A stretch of 64,000 bases of DNA from an uncultured Chitinophaga sp. (GCF_946479755.1 NZ_CAMLHC010000008.1:62001-126000), one strand, 5' to 3'; positions 9,569-17,213 are shown, counted from the stretch's first letter. Made by a program: numbers and translations. Notes: generated from the sequence alone by a model not told the origin.

Positions 9569-10291
9569 ATCTCACGCAGGGCTATATTAGGAGTTGCATT
9601 GGCTATATTGGTACCGCTGACTGGTTACCTGATTGTAGATCATTACGGGAAAAATGTAATACCCATTCCAAAGTATTACATCCCCGAAAGAGTGGACACG
9701 ATCGTTAAGAATGGCAAAACCACTTACGACACCGTTTTCCACCAGATCAGGGATTTTAAAATGACCAACCAGCTGGGCCAGGAAGTAAGCCTGAAGGATT
9801 TGGAAGGTAAAGTGATCCTGGTAGATTTCTTTTTTACTTCCTGCCCTTCCATCTGCCCTACCCTGACGAAAAACCTGAGAAAGATCCAGAACGCTTACGG
9901 CAAAACCGATACGCTGCTGCAGATCCTCTCTTTTTCGGTAGACCCTGTCAGAGACTCCGTTCAGAAGCTGCGGAAATACGGATATGACTATAAAGTAAAT
10001 CCCGACAACTGGTGGCTGCTGACCGGCGATAAAAAAGAAATCTACGACCTCGCCAGACACGATTACTTCGTTTCTGTAACAGAAGGCAACGGCGGGCCGG
10101 ACGATTTTGTGCACACAGAAAAGCTGGTGCTGATAGATAAAAACAGGCATATCAGAGGATATTACAACGGGCTCGATTCCAACGCCATCAAACAATGCGC
10201 AACAGACATCGCCACCCTGTATCTTGAAAAAGACAGGCGCCGCCCGGGATTCTGGAAATTCTTCAAAGGTTTGTTTAAAAACTTCAGCTGA
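9569..10291 (+). CDS. SCO1/SenC-family copper chaperone; start codon unclear
   Basis: Membrane-anchored thioredoxin-fold protein that delivers copper to the CuA site of oxidase subunit II. The copper ligands are in TSCPSICPT (Cys-x3-Cys) and the distal His in DDFVHTEKL. The only conventional in-frame start is TTG 9599, but that would cut the membrane anchor in half. The open frame upstream (stop TGA at 9548) encodes SRRAILGVALAILVPLTGYL, a complete anchor, and contains no ATG, GTG or earlier TTG. I propose ATC 9569 as the start; a sequence error or ATA 9584 are alternatives. Confidence 0.85.
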   Translation: MSRRAILGVALAILVPLTGYLIVDHYGKNVIPIPKYYIPERVDTIVKNGKTTYDTVFHQIRDFKMTNQLGQEVSLKDLEGKVILVDFFFTSCPSICPTLTKNLRKIQNAYGKTDTLLQILSFSVDPVRDSVQKLRKYGYDYKVNPDNWWLLTGDKKEIYDLARHDYFVSVTEGNGGPDDFVHTEKLVLIDKNRHIRGYYNGLDSNAIKQCATDIATLYLEKDRRRPGFWKFFKGLFKNFS

Positions 10292-10311
10292 TTTAATCAT
10301 AAAGTATTCGT

Positions 10312-10359
10312 GAAAGGTGGATAAAAGAAAGGGTTGTCACCTTTCTTTTTCCACCTTTC
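10312..10359 (+). terminator. Nested hairpin/terminator after the SCO gene
   Basis: Outer arms GAAAGGTGG (10312-10320) and CCACCTTTC (10351-10359) enclose inner arms AAAAGAAAGG (10323-10332) and CCTTTCTTTT (10340-10349). The inner hairpin ends in a T run and can act as an intrinsic terminator. Confidence 0.7.
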
Positions 10360-10377
10360 GCATATCCGGAACATATT

Positions 10378-10950
10378 ATGGAACTAAAGAATAAAAATCT
10401 AAACACACCTATTGCCATCGTTTCTGTCGTGATCCCTGCACTGGTGGCATTGCTGTTTTTCCTGCCGAAGCCTGAGTTTCATCCCGGCTTTGATATCAAA
10501 ATACTGCCGCTGTTCCACGCCATCCTCAATTCCGCTACCGCGGTATTGCTGGTGGCCAGCCTCTATTTCATCAAAAATCAGCACGTAAAGGCGCACAAAA
10601 CCACCAACCTCATTGCAGTGGGACTGTCCGTCATTTTCCTGCTGTCATACGTTACCTACCACTCGCTGGCATCTGAAACACGCTTCGGGGATGTGGACCA
10701 CAACGGTATCGTGGACGCTGCCGAAAAAGCTACGCTGGGCGGCATCCGTTATGTATATTATTTCCTGCTGCTCACGCACATTGTACTGGCCGCTATCATT
10801 GTGCCGCTGGTATTGTTCACGCTGCTGCGCGGCTTCCAGAATGATATTCCGCGCCATCGCAAAATTGCCCGTATTACCTGGCCTATCTGGTTCTATGTGG
10901 CTGTCACCGGAGTGATTGTGTATATTATGATTTCTCCATATTACCATTGA
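10378..10950 (+). CDS. DUF420 membrane protein
   Basis: A 190-residue protein with four or five membrane helices in the DUF420 pattern (His residues in FHAILN, TYHS, THIVLA and PRHRKIARITWPIWFYVAVTGV). DUF420 proteins are nearly always encoded beside cytochrome oxidase and SCO genes, and a role in oxidase assembly is suspected but not shown. It begins 18 bases after a nested hairpin, so it may be transcribed partly by read-through. Confidence 0.85.
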   Translation: MELKNKNLNTPIAIVSVVIPALVALLFFLPKPEFHPGFDIKILPLFHAILNSATAVLLVASLYFIKNQHVKAHKTTNLIAVGLSVIFLLSYVTYHSLASETRFGDVDHNGIVDAAEKATLGGIRYVYYFLLLTHIVLAAIIVPLVLFTLLRGFQNDIPRHRKIARITWPIWFYVAVTGVIVYIMISPYYH

Positions 10951-10983
10951 TATATTTCGAAGCCATTTTTCCGTTAGATGACC

Positions 10984-10991
10984 TAATTTTG
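10984..10991 (+). promoter_or_regulatory. -7 box TAATTTTG before small CxxC protein
   Basis: Exact match to TAnnTTTG, 20 bases before the ATG at 11012. No clear -33 TTG is seen at the right distance. Confidence 0.4.
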
Positions 10992-11011
10992 TTAGATTAA
11001 AATTTGCCGAT

Positions 11012-11230
11012 ATGAATAAGCTGTGTTTGTTTCTGCTGACCGTAATGCTGACAGTGATGAGTTCGCCGCTGATGGCGCAATGTTCGCTTTGTACCAAAAC
11101 AGCACAGCAGTTGGGAGAAGGCCCTGCAAAGGGATTGAACAATGGTATTCTGATGCTGGCGTTTACACCGCTGGCGATCATCGGCCTGCTGGCTTTCCGC
11201 TGGTGGAAAAGCAACCGGGAAGCATCCTGA
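11012..11230 (+). CDS. Small exported membrane protein with CxxC
   Basis: A 72-residue protein with a cleavable signal peptide (cleavage likely after LMAQ). A CSLC motif follows at once, then one transmembrane helix (about 47-64) and a basic tail RWWKSNR. The motif placed just outside the membrane suggests a redox or metal role. The position at the end of the oxidase cluster suggests a link to oxidase assembly, but this is inference. I do not recognise a named family. Confidence 0.75.
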   Translation: MNKLCLFLLTVMLTVMSSPLMAQCSLCTKTAQQLGEGPAKGLNNGILMLAFTPLAIIGLLAFRWWKSNREAS

Positions 11231-11274
11231 TAGCTTCCGTTGCCGTATGTTATTAACCCCTTTTGTTTGTCACT

Positions 11275-11751
11275 ATGATTACCTATCGTAAAGCGGATAT
11301 CCGGGATATTCCACAAGTGGTATCATTGCGCCTTCAGTTTCTTAATGAGATGTACCCGCAGCCGGACACTTCCCGCGACGTATTGTTACAGGAAAAAATT
11401 GCTGCCTACCTCCGGGAGCATCTGCCCAAAGGAGATTTTGTGAACCTGTTTGCGGAGCATCAGGGCCAGGTAATAGCCAGTGCGGGTATTGTATTCTATA
11501 ATCAGCCTCCCCTCTATCACAATCTCGACGGCCAGGTGGCCTATATCCTCAATGTATACACGCTTCCGGCTTATCGCGGGCAAGGGATTGCCAGAGCCTT
11601 AATGGAAAGGATCATTACAGAGGCAAAGGATCGTAACACGGGTAAATTAAGCCTGCATGCCAGTAAAGACGGACGGCTGCTTTACGAAAAACTGGGGTTT
11701 CTTGCCGGAGATAATGAAATGACGCTACAGTTGCCGCGGGTACAACCCTGA
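11275..11751 (+). CDS. GNAT family N-acetyltransferase
   Basis: A 158-residue GNAT-fold protein. The acetyl-CoA pyrophosphate loop is visible as YTLPAYRGQGIARALM (R/Q-x-x-G-x-G/A type) near residue 103, preceded by the beta-strand VAYILNVYTL and followed by LHASKDGRLLYEKLGF, the usual motif B. The substrate is unknown. I took ATG 11275; a TTG at 11263 is in frame. It is convergent with the MarR gene and has no operon partner. Confidence 0.85.
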   Translation: MITYRKADIRDIPQVVSLRLQFLNEMYPQPDTSRDVLLQEKIAAYLREHLPKGDFVNLFAEHQGQVIASAGIVFYNQPPLYHNLDGQVAYILNVYTLPAYRGQGIARALMERIITEAKDRNTGKLSLHASKDGRLLYEKLGFLAGDNEMTLQLPRVQP

Positions 11752-11852
11752 CAGGCCCCCGGAGGAGCGTTCTGCTGAAAGCAGGAAAAATAGTTGGCAT
11801 CTCCCGAAAACATGACAAAACACTCACACCGGACAAGCGCTGAATCGTTGGC

Positions 11853-12461
11853 TTAGCCTTTAGCTTCAAATACCGGACAATCCACCCGCAGGTTACCCTG
11901 CTTCAGGGAAATACCCAGTTCTTCGCAATAAGGGCCTTTTCTGCCGCTGGCATAATGCTCGCAGTTAAAACACATCGGCTGGTGCGTGATCACTTCCTGT
12001 TGGTTCAGTTGGTAGATCAGCTGCATCAGTTGCTCCAGCAGTACGCCCTGTTCTTTGGCGGGACTGGCTGCTACGGCTTCCTGCATCGGCGCGGCGAAAT
12101 GCTCCACCTTTTTGGCGATGGCACGTCCTTCCTTCAACAGGTGCAGGGAGTGGCTCCGGGTGTCTGTCTGGCTCGGCTTTCTTACCAGGTAATTTTTTTG
12201 TTCCAGCGATTTCACAGCGTCGCTGATGGTGGCTTTGGTCATGTTGAAATACAACGCTAACGAGGTTACTGTACGTTGCTCTTCCGGATAATGGAGCAAG
12301 AACGTCAATACCTGAATCTGTATGGGGCTCAACCCATATTGTGTGGCCTCCTGCCAAAGGAGCACCCTGAAAGCCTCTGATAAGCGCTCAAGGGCAACCA
12401 CAATTTTGCTTGGTGTGTTTTCTGCCTGCTGCGCGGGGCTGAATGTGGAAACTTTCCCCAT
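11853..12461 (-). CDS. MarR-family regulator with C-terminal four-Cys cluster
   Basis: A 202-residue winged-helix regulator. The DNA-binding domain occupies about residues 45-115 (recognition helix MTKATISDAVKSLEQKNYL, wing RKPSQTDTRSHSLHL). Beyond the usual MarR length there is a tail with C164-x2-C167-x11-C179-x15-C195, which could bind zinc or an Fe-S cluster. It is the third gene of a minus-strand unit behind a protoglobin and DUF2024, which suggests that it senses redox or gas signals and controls this unit. Ligand and cluster type are unknown. Confidence 0.85.
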   Translation of the reverse strand: MGKVSTFSPAQQAENTPSKIVVALERLSEAFRVLLWQEATQYGLSPIQIQVLTFLLHYPEEQRTVTSLALYFNMTKATISDAVKSLEQKNYLVRKPSQTDTRSHSLHLLKEGRAIAKKVEHFAAPMQEAVAASPAKEQGVLLEQLMQLIYQLNQQEVITHQPMCFNCEHYASGRKGPYCEELGISLKQGNLRVDCPVFEAKG

Positions 12462-12525
12462 ATTTACTACTGTCCTTAATTAGCGGGGCAAGGTACAATA
12501 ATAAAGGCTGCTTGTAAATAGCATA

Positions 12526-12786
12526 TTAGTGACATCCTTGAGATTCGTGGATATAGTATCCTTGTACGGCTATCTGCGATTCCCAGCGGGGAACCGTTTC
12601 TGTAGTATAACAAAACCGGCAGTCCCTGCTGCTGACCGGCAGGTTTTCCTGCAGGCGCACCTGCAGAAAGGCGCTTCCATAGGCCAATACGGCGGTAAAA
12701 GCCGTTTCGGGAGGGACAATAATATCAAAATGGAGAATGCCTCCTTTTCGTTTTTTTGCACATGCCTTGTATACGGCGACTTCCAT
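12526..12786 (-). CDS. DUF2024 family protein
   Basis: An 86-residue protein beginning MEVAVYKACAKKRKGGILHF, followed by DIIVPPETAF; this opening is the DUF2024 signature. Further on there is a CRFC motif and the closing YYIHESQGC. The family is small, soluble and of unknown function. It lies 28 bases after the protoglobin gene and 64 bases before the MarR gene on the same strand, so it is likely co-transcribed. Confidence 0.82.
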   Translation of the reverse strand: MEVAVYKACAKKRKGGILHFDIIVPPETAFTAVLAYGSAFLQVRLQENLPVSSRDCRFCYTTETVPRWESQIAVQGYYIHESQGCH

Positions 12787-12814
12787 AAATATAGTTTTGG
12801 GGCGTTGGTGACTG

Positions 12815-13393
12815 TCAGAAGGGCGCCGGCTGTCCTTCGGGATAAATCCATAATAAAGCGCTCAGACTCACTGCTTTAAACCAGGCCTGGTGCATGGCGG
12901 CAGTATCCGCAGCATCATATCCTGCCTGATCAATAAAATAACGGCCGGCTTCACTTACCGGGAATACGAAAGTTGTCATGTACCGCAGATACACCGGCGA
13001 TATCGCATGCAAGTCATCTAGTGGCACATTCCTCAGTTGTAGCTGCCGTGCAATACGCTCTTCAAATTCCCACCACCGGTGACTGTCGCCCCGGTTACAT
13101 AAGGCGGTGATCCAGGCGTTAAAATGCGGGCGGAGACTGTTCATATAATCCAGGTCCGGCGATCCGCTGTGCGTGAAATAATGTGACAGATAATTGTTAC
13201 TGACAATACGCTCATACCACCGGTTCAGTATCTCCTCGGCATGAGGCGCCAGTATGGCTCCCGCCATCGTCAGATATTGCTCGTCCTCTTGCGTAAACAG
13301 CATCATGCGTTTGATCTTAATCAACACCTGTGCATCAACAGAAGTGCTTTGGGGCTCTGGAATCATTGATGACCGCTCAGCTGCGTTAATCAT
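12815..13393 (-). CDS. Protoglobin-domain protein, proximal His apparently absent
   Basis: A 192-residue protein matching the protoglobin/globin-sensor fold: FTQEDEQYLTMAGAILAPH, then EEILNRWYERIV, HYFTHSGSPDLDYM, LRPHFNAWITALC, and RYMTTFVFPVSEAG near the end. Protoglobins bind O2, NO or CO through a proximal His that normally follows the WxxYxxxIxxR helix. In the equivalent helix here, HRWWEFEERIARQLQL, I see Leu where the His should be. It is a stand-alone domain with no attached kinase or cyclase. It leads the unit with DUF2024 and the MarR regulator. Confidence 0.82.
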   Translation of the reverse strand: MINAAERSSMIPEPQSTSVDAQVLIKIKRMMLFTQEDEQYLTMAGAILAPHAEEILNRWYERIVSNNYLSHYFTHSGSPDLDYMNSLRPHFNAWITALCNRGDSHRWWEFEERIARQLQLRNVPLDDLHAISPVYLRYMTTFVFPVSEAGRYFIDQAGYDAADTAAMHQAWFKAVSLSALLWIYPEGQPAPF

Positions 13394-13439
13394 ATCGTAT
13401 TTACGTTTTGAACTGCTGCATGTAGATAATGGTCATATG

Positions 13440-13484
13440 CAAATATAGTAAGGATTCCTATTCAATTGCAACTTAATGCAATTG
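13440..13484 (-). promoter_or_regulatory. Promoter and palindromic operator of the protoglobin unit
   Basis: On the minus strand a -7 box TATATTTG lies at 13447-13440 and a TTG (-33) at 13471-13469, 21 bases apart. A perfect inverted repeat CAATTGCA-N6-TGCAATTG spans 13463-13484 and covers the -33 element. It has the size of a MarR-type operator, so autoregulation by the MarR protein of this unit is likely. Confidence 0.65.
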
Positions 13485-13511
13485 CAGCAACTTTTTTTAT
13501 TTGCGGTACCT

Positions 13512-13530
13512 TATCTGCCTGCGGCAGATA
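13512..13530. repeat. Hairpin TATCTGCC-TGC-GGCAGATA
   Basis: Perfect 8-base arms with a 3-base loop, lying between the two divergent promoters. No T tract follows on either strand. It could be a second operator or an intergenic palindromic repeat. Confidence 0.5.
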
Positions 13531-13546
13531 TATGGGTTTGAATTAA

Positions 13547-13578
13547 TTTGAGATTTTCCGGCGAACTGTATAGTTTTG
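13547..13578 (+). promoter_or_regulatory. Promoter of the chloride channel gene
   Basis: TTTG at 13547-13550 and TAGTTTTG at 13571-13578, spaced by 20 bases, match both parts of the Bacteroidota promoter. The start codon is at 13611. Confidence 0.7.
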
Positions 13579-13610
13579 ATTACCTGCAAACCAGGTATTG
13601 AACTGGCAAA

Positions 13611-14879
13611 ATGAAAAACATCCTGACACTCCTATATAAAAACGGTCTTGGTATCAACTCTGTACTATCCGGAGACAAAGAAAATTTTGAAATAGTTCCC
13701 CGGGAGGGCCATTTACGACGTGTGGGGTACCTCACGGCACTGGGCGCTGTAGCAGGAATGCTCACGGCAGGCCTCGGAATGGCGCTGCTGTGGCTCATCC
13801 GGCTCATTACCAGCCTGACTTTCTTCGGGAAACCGGCAACAGACATGGTGAACCCGGCAGAGAGTGAAGCCGGGATCTGGCTGCTGCTATTCCCGCTGCT
13901 GGGTACCGCCATATCCTTATTGCTGACCAGGAAAGGCATCCCCTTAGCGAAACTGCCGGCGCTGGCGGTAAACATCGGCACCGGCGCACCCGTAGGCACA
14001 GAAGGGCCCGTCATGATCGCTGCCGGCGCTTTTGCGCTGCAGGGCCGGCAACAGCTGCGGATCTCCGCTGCGGAAGCCCGCGTACTGATGGTGGCCGGCG
14101 CAGCTTCGGGCGTAGCCTGGTATTTCGGCGCGCCGGTATCGGCATTACTGCTGGCGCTGGAGCTATGGCTCGGCAGCTGGTCGCTGATCAGCCTCCTGCC
14201 TGTCCTTGCAGGTATCCTGGCGGGCACGCTCGCCCGTTACGGCCTGTATAACATGGAACCGTTCTTTACGATGGGCACCGGCCCGGAACTGAATAACAAA
14301 GCTTTCCTGGTATACCTGGTACTGGGATTGATTATTGGGCTGATAGCCGCCGGTATCGTTCGGGCTTCCCGCGGACTGACGCGGCTGGCGGAACGCCTGC
14401 GCCGGCACAACCCATGGTGGCTGCTCCTGTTTGCCCTTCCGGTGGGCATACTGGGGTACCTGGCGCCGGAAAGCCTGGGCAACGGCGAGGTCTATGGCAG
14501 TAAACTGTTGCAGGCGCATGTGACCTTACAACTGTTGTTCGCGGCGGGCGTGGTGAAACTGATTGCCTGGCTGTTCTTTACAGGCGGAAATAATACGGGG
14601 ACCACCATCACTCCCCTGCTGATCATGGGAGGCGCTATAGGATTGTTATTGGCAGTAGCTGCCCAATTCCTGTATCCGGGCGTAGTGATCAACCCGGTAA
14701 TGGCTTCGCTGATAGGGATGGGCGCATTGTTTGCCGGTGTTACCAGGGCATGGCTGTCTGCCATTGTGCTGATGCTGGAATTGACACATTGCCTGCCGGC
14801 AGCGGCGCCGGTGGCAGGAGCGGCCATCATGGCTTTCATAGTGTCATGGCCGCTGATAAAAACAAGGCGCACCGCCTGA
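13611..14879 (+). CDS. ClC-family voltage-gated chloride channel/antiporter
   Basis: A 422-residue membrane protein with about ten helices. The ClC selectivity segments are recognisable: NIGTGAPVGTEGPVMIAAGA (GxGxP and GxEGP type), GGNNTGTTITPLLIMGGAIG and the GMGALFAGVTRAWLSAIVLM region. The gating Glu position is kept (TEGP). No cytoplasmic CBS domains follow. The role is chloride transport, possibly H+-coupled. It is divergent from the protoglobin unit, sharing the intergenic region, so the two may be co-regulated. Confidence 0.88.
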   Translation: MKNILTLLYKNGLGINSVLSGDKENFEIVPREGHLRRVGYLTALGAVAGMLTAGLGMALLWLIRLITSLTFFGKPATDMVNPAESEAGIWLLLFPLLGTAISLLLTRKGIPLAKLPALAVNIGTGAPVGTEGPVMIAAGAFALQGRQQLRISAAEARVLMVAGAASGVAWYFGAPVSALLLALELWLGSWSLISLLPVLAGILAGTLARYGLYNMEPFFTMGTGPELNNKAFLVYLVLGLIIGLIAAGIVRASRGLTRLAERLRRHNPWWLLLFALPVGILGYLAPESLGNGEVYGSKLLQAHVTLQLLFAAGVVKLIAWLFFTGGNNTGTTITPLLIMGGAIGLLLAVAAQFLYPGVVINPVMASLIGMGALFAGVTRAWLSAIVLMLELTHCLPAAAPVAGAAIMAFIVSWPLIKTRRTA

Positions 14880-14903
14880 TGCGGGCGCCCTGCCACAAAG
14901 AAT

Positions 14904-15230
14904 TTACTCGCCTCCCGAAACAGCTTTCAGGCCAACGATGGAACCGATCAACATCACGAGAAAGAATATACGCCACATGGCCGCTGGTTCTTTAAAAAAG
15001 ATCATACCTGCAATCGCAGTACCAGCTGCGCCAATGCCTGTCCATACTGCGTAGGAAGTGCCGATGGGCAACCCGCCGTTAATAGCTTTGTTCAGGAAAA
15101 GGAAACTGAGCGTAATACAGGCGAAAAAGCTCACTGAAGGCCACAGCTTTGAAAAATTCTCAGAGTACTTCAGTGAAATCGTAAAGCCAATTTCAAACAG
15201 TCCGCCAATAAGCAGGAATAACCAAGCCAT
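14904..15230 (-). CDS. SMR-family exporter (SugE/Gdx-like)
   Basis: A 108-residue, four-helix small multidrug resistance protein starting MAWLFLLIGGLFEIGF. The membrane-embedded Glu is residue 13, and SYAVWTGIGAAG follows in helix 3. The start pattern and E-I-G in helix 1 resemble guanidinium exporters (Gdx, formerly SugE) more than EmrE; the call to Gdx is inference. It works as an antiparallel dimer. The start is 15230, not the longer open frame, because upstream codons are polar and lack family similarity. A structured leader precedes it. Confidence 0.85.
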   Translation of the reverse strand: MAWLFLLIGGLFEIGFTISLKYSENFSKLWPSVSFFACITLSFLFLNKAINGGLPIGTSYAVWTGIGAAGTAIAGMIFFKEPAAMWRIFFLVMLIGSIVGLKAVSGGE

Positions 15231-15278
15231 AATAACCAGATTTATACGTGAAAAATAAAATTTGTGAAGGGAAGAGTT

Positions 15279-15377
15279 GGGCAACGGAAGCCCGCAGCCT
15301 CAGGATCAGAGGCCGTAGTTGAATACTGCGTAAGCGATAGATATGCCGAATGAGGTTGTCCGCATGGTGCAAAGATA
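15279..15377 (-). promoter_or_regulatory. Structured leader of the SMR gene with -7 box
   Basis: A minus-strand -7 box TATCTTTG (15377-15370) would start a leader of about 130 bases. It contains two tandem hairpins three bases apart: GCCTC-loop-GAGGC (15313-15297) and GGGC-loop-GCCC (15293-15279). An upstream ACCTCA can pair with TGAGG of the first hairpin as an alternative fold. I do not recognise a known guanidine riboswitch core. Confidence 0.4.
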
Positions 15378-15384
15378 GTAAAAT

Positions 15385-16299
15385 TTAGCGACCTGCCTTT
15401 TCTGACACGTAACGATACAGGTTAAATGATTGTTGTGTTATATGGGCATGTATTTCCGTTTGTAATATTTTTTTACTGATATCATGCATGCGGCGATGTT
15501 GTATGAGCTGGTAGGCTTTTTCAGCCAGCAGCAGGGAACGCCGCTGATGCTGATGTTGTATGGCCTGGTGATGCCGCAGTATAGCCGTTGTAATTTCGTT
15601 TATGCCTTCCTGTTGGGTGGCAACAGATTTGACAACGGGAATTTCCCAGTGCTCCTGTTGTTTGCTGTGCGCCAGCAGGCGCAGGTTTTTTACGAAACTG
15701 TCTGCGTTGTCACGGTCTGCTTTGTTGACCACGAAAATATCCGCTATCTCCATCAGCCCCGCTTTCATGGTCTGTATTTCATCGCCTGCTTCCGGTACCA
15801 CTACTACAACGGTGGTATCGGCAATACCTGCGATTTCTACTTCGCTTTGGCCAACGCCTACGGTTTCAATGAAGAGGTAATCGAAGCCGGCGGCTTTTAT
15901 CAGGTCGCTGACTTCAATGATTTTTGGACTGAGGCCGCCGAGTGCGCCGCGGCTGGCCATGGAACGGATATATACATTGGGATCTCCGAAATGTTGCGCC
16001 ATCCGGATCCTGTCGCCCAGCAGGGCGCCGAAATTGAAAGGGGAAGAGGGGTCTACGGCGATGATGGCTATTCTTTTACCGGATGCCAGCAGGTGAGTGA
16101 TCAGTGCATTGACGAGGGTGCTTTTGCCGGCGCCGGGAGGACCGGTAATCCCCACCACTTTCGTCTGACTGTTGTCCGGCAGTTGCTCCAGCAGCATTTC
16201 GTAACCAGGAGCTTCATTTTCCACAAGGGAAATACAACGGGCCAGCGCTTTTATCTCTCCACGCAAAAGTCCATCCATATATTGCTGGTACATGCTCAA
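15385..16299 (-). CDS. meaB: MeaB/ArgK-type GTPase, methylmalonyl-CoA mutase chaperone
   Basis: A 304-residue G3E-family GTPase. Walker A is GITGPPGAGKST (near residue 50), the switch region has FIETVGVGQSEVEI, and the base-specific motif is VVNKADRD. The family loads and protects adenosylcobalamin on methylmalonyl-CoA mutase. The mutase genes are not in this window. It is only 5 bases downstream of the glycosyltransferase gene, so they are co-transcribed, but no functional link is evident. Confidence 0.93.
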   Translation of the reverse strand: MSMYQQYMDGLLRGEIKALARCISLVENEAPGYEMLLEQLPDNSQTKVVGITGPPGAGKSTLVNALITHLLASGKRIAIIAVDPSSPFNFGALLGDRIRMAQHFGDPNVYIRSMASRGALGGLSPKIIEVSDLIKAAGFDYLFIETVGVGQSEVEIAGIADTTVVVVVPEAGDEIQTMKAGLMEIADIFVVNKADRDNADSFVKNLRLLAHSKQQEHWEIPVVKSVATQQEGINEITTAILRHHQAIQHQHQRRSLLLAEKAYQLIQHRRMHDISKKILQTEIHAHITQQSFNLYRYVSEKAGR

Positions 16300-16304
16300 A
16301 ATCT

Positions 16305-17126
16305 TTAGTTGATCAGGTATTCCAGTATGCCCTTGTCTGCTTTGATCTTTTTACTGCTAACGGCGGCCTTTACCAGGATCATGTTCTCCTGGTGTTTGCC
16401 GCGGGAGTTTTCGCGGTGATAAAGATGGTAAGCGACGCCGCCCATCTTGATGAATTTTTTCTGTACGCCGGCATTCAGCAATCTTACAGCGATGTCGTTG
16501 TCCTCCATACCCCAGCCGGTGAAGTTTTCATCGTAGCCGTTGACAGTCAGGAGATCTTTTTTCCAGAAGGACATGTTACAACCTTTAACATAATATTTAT
16601 GCCTGCCACCGACTTTGTAACGTTTAGACAGGAAGCGGCTGAGCGCCGGGAACCGTAATGCGTTGAACAGGTGACTGAAGGGAGTTGCCCGGTAGTTAAT
16701 ATTGATGATCTCATGTGCCTGCAGCAACCTGTTGGTAACACTGGATGACAGCAATGCCCGGCTGCCGGTGATGAAATATCCCGGTTCTGCCAGGTTACGG
16801 TGGTCTTCCACGAAGTGTTTGTCCAGGATAAGGTCGCCGTCTATCTGGATAATATAGTCCGAGGTGGACTGGGCGATACCTTTGTTCCTGATCTGTGCCA
16901 ACCGGAATCCTTTATCCTCCTGCCATACATGAATAAGCGGTACTGGAAAGTCTTTCCGGATGCTGTTGATCAGCTCACGGGTATCTTCCCGGGAACCATC
17001 ATCAGCGATGATCACCTCGTTGGGCAGGATGGTTTGTGATTTGATACTATTTAGGCATAAGGCAAGGGCAGCTGGCCAATTATAGGTAGAAATCAACAAC
17101 GATATCGTGGATGTGGTTGCTAACAT
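16305..17126 (-). CDS. Family 2 glycosyltransferase
   Basis: A 273-residue GT-A fold enzyme: N-terminal SLLISTYNWPAAL, the nucleotide-sugar region IIADDGSREDT, and the metal-binding QIDGDLIL (DxD). A C-terminal part with GYDENFTGWGMEDNDIAVRL is typical of the galactosyltransferase-type C-terminal domain. It is soluble and presumably acts on surface polysaccharide or glycan precursors; donor and acceptor are unknown. It leads the transcript into meaB. Confidence 0.88.
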   Translation of the reverse strand: MLATTSTISLLISTYNWPAALALCLNSIKSQTILPNEVIIADDGSREDTRELINSIRKDFPVPLIHVWQEDKGFRLAQIRNKGIAQSTSDYIIQIDGDLILDKHFVEDHRNLAEPGYFITGSRALLSSSVTNRLLQAHEIININYRATPFSHLFNALRFPALSRFLSKRYKVGGRHKYYVKGCNMSFWKKDLLTVNGYDENFTGWGMEDNDIAVRLLNAGVQKKFIKMGGVAYHLYHRENSRGKHQENMILVKAAVSSKKIKADKGILEYLIN

Positions 17127-17213
17127 GTCTGCGAATGAGTAATAATGTTATCTATAAAGGTATTCCTTTTATTTAATATATACATAGCGGTGATGCTAAT
17201 AAGCAGATTCTGC

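Noticed and set aside
15231..15369. Mini-ykkC guanidine-II riboswitch before the SMR gene
   Set aside because: Two hairpins are present but the ACGR loops are absent on the transcribed strand; an ACGG appears only on the opposite strand.
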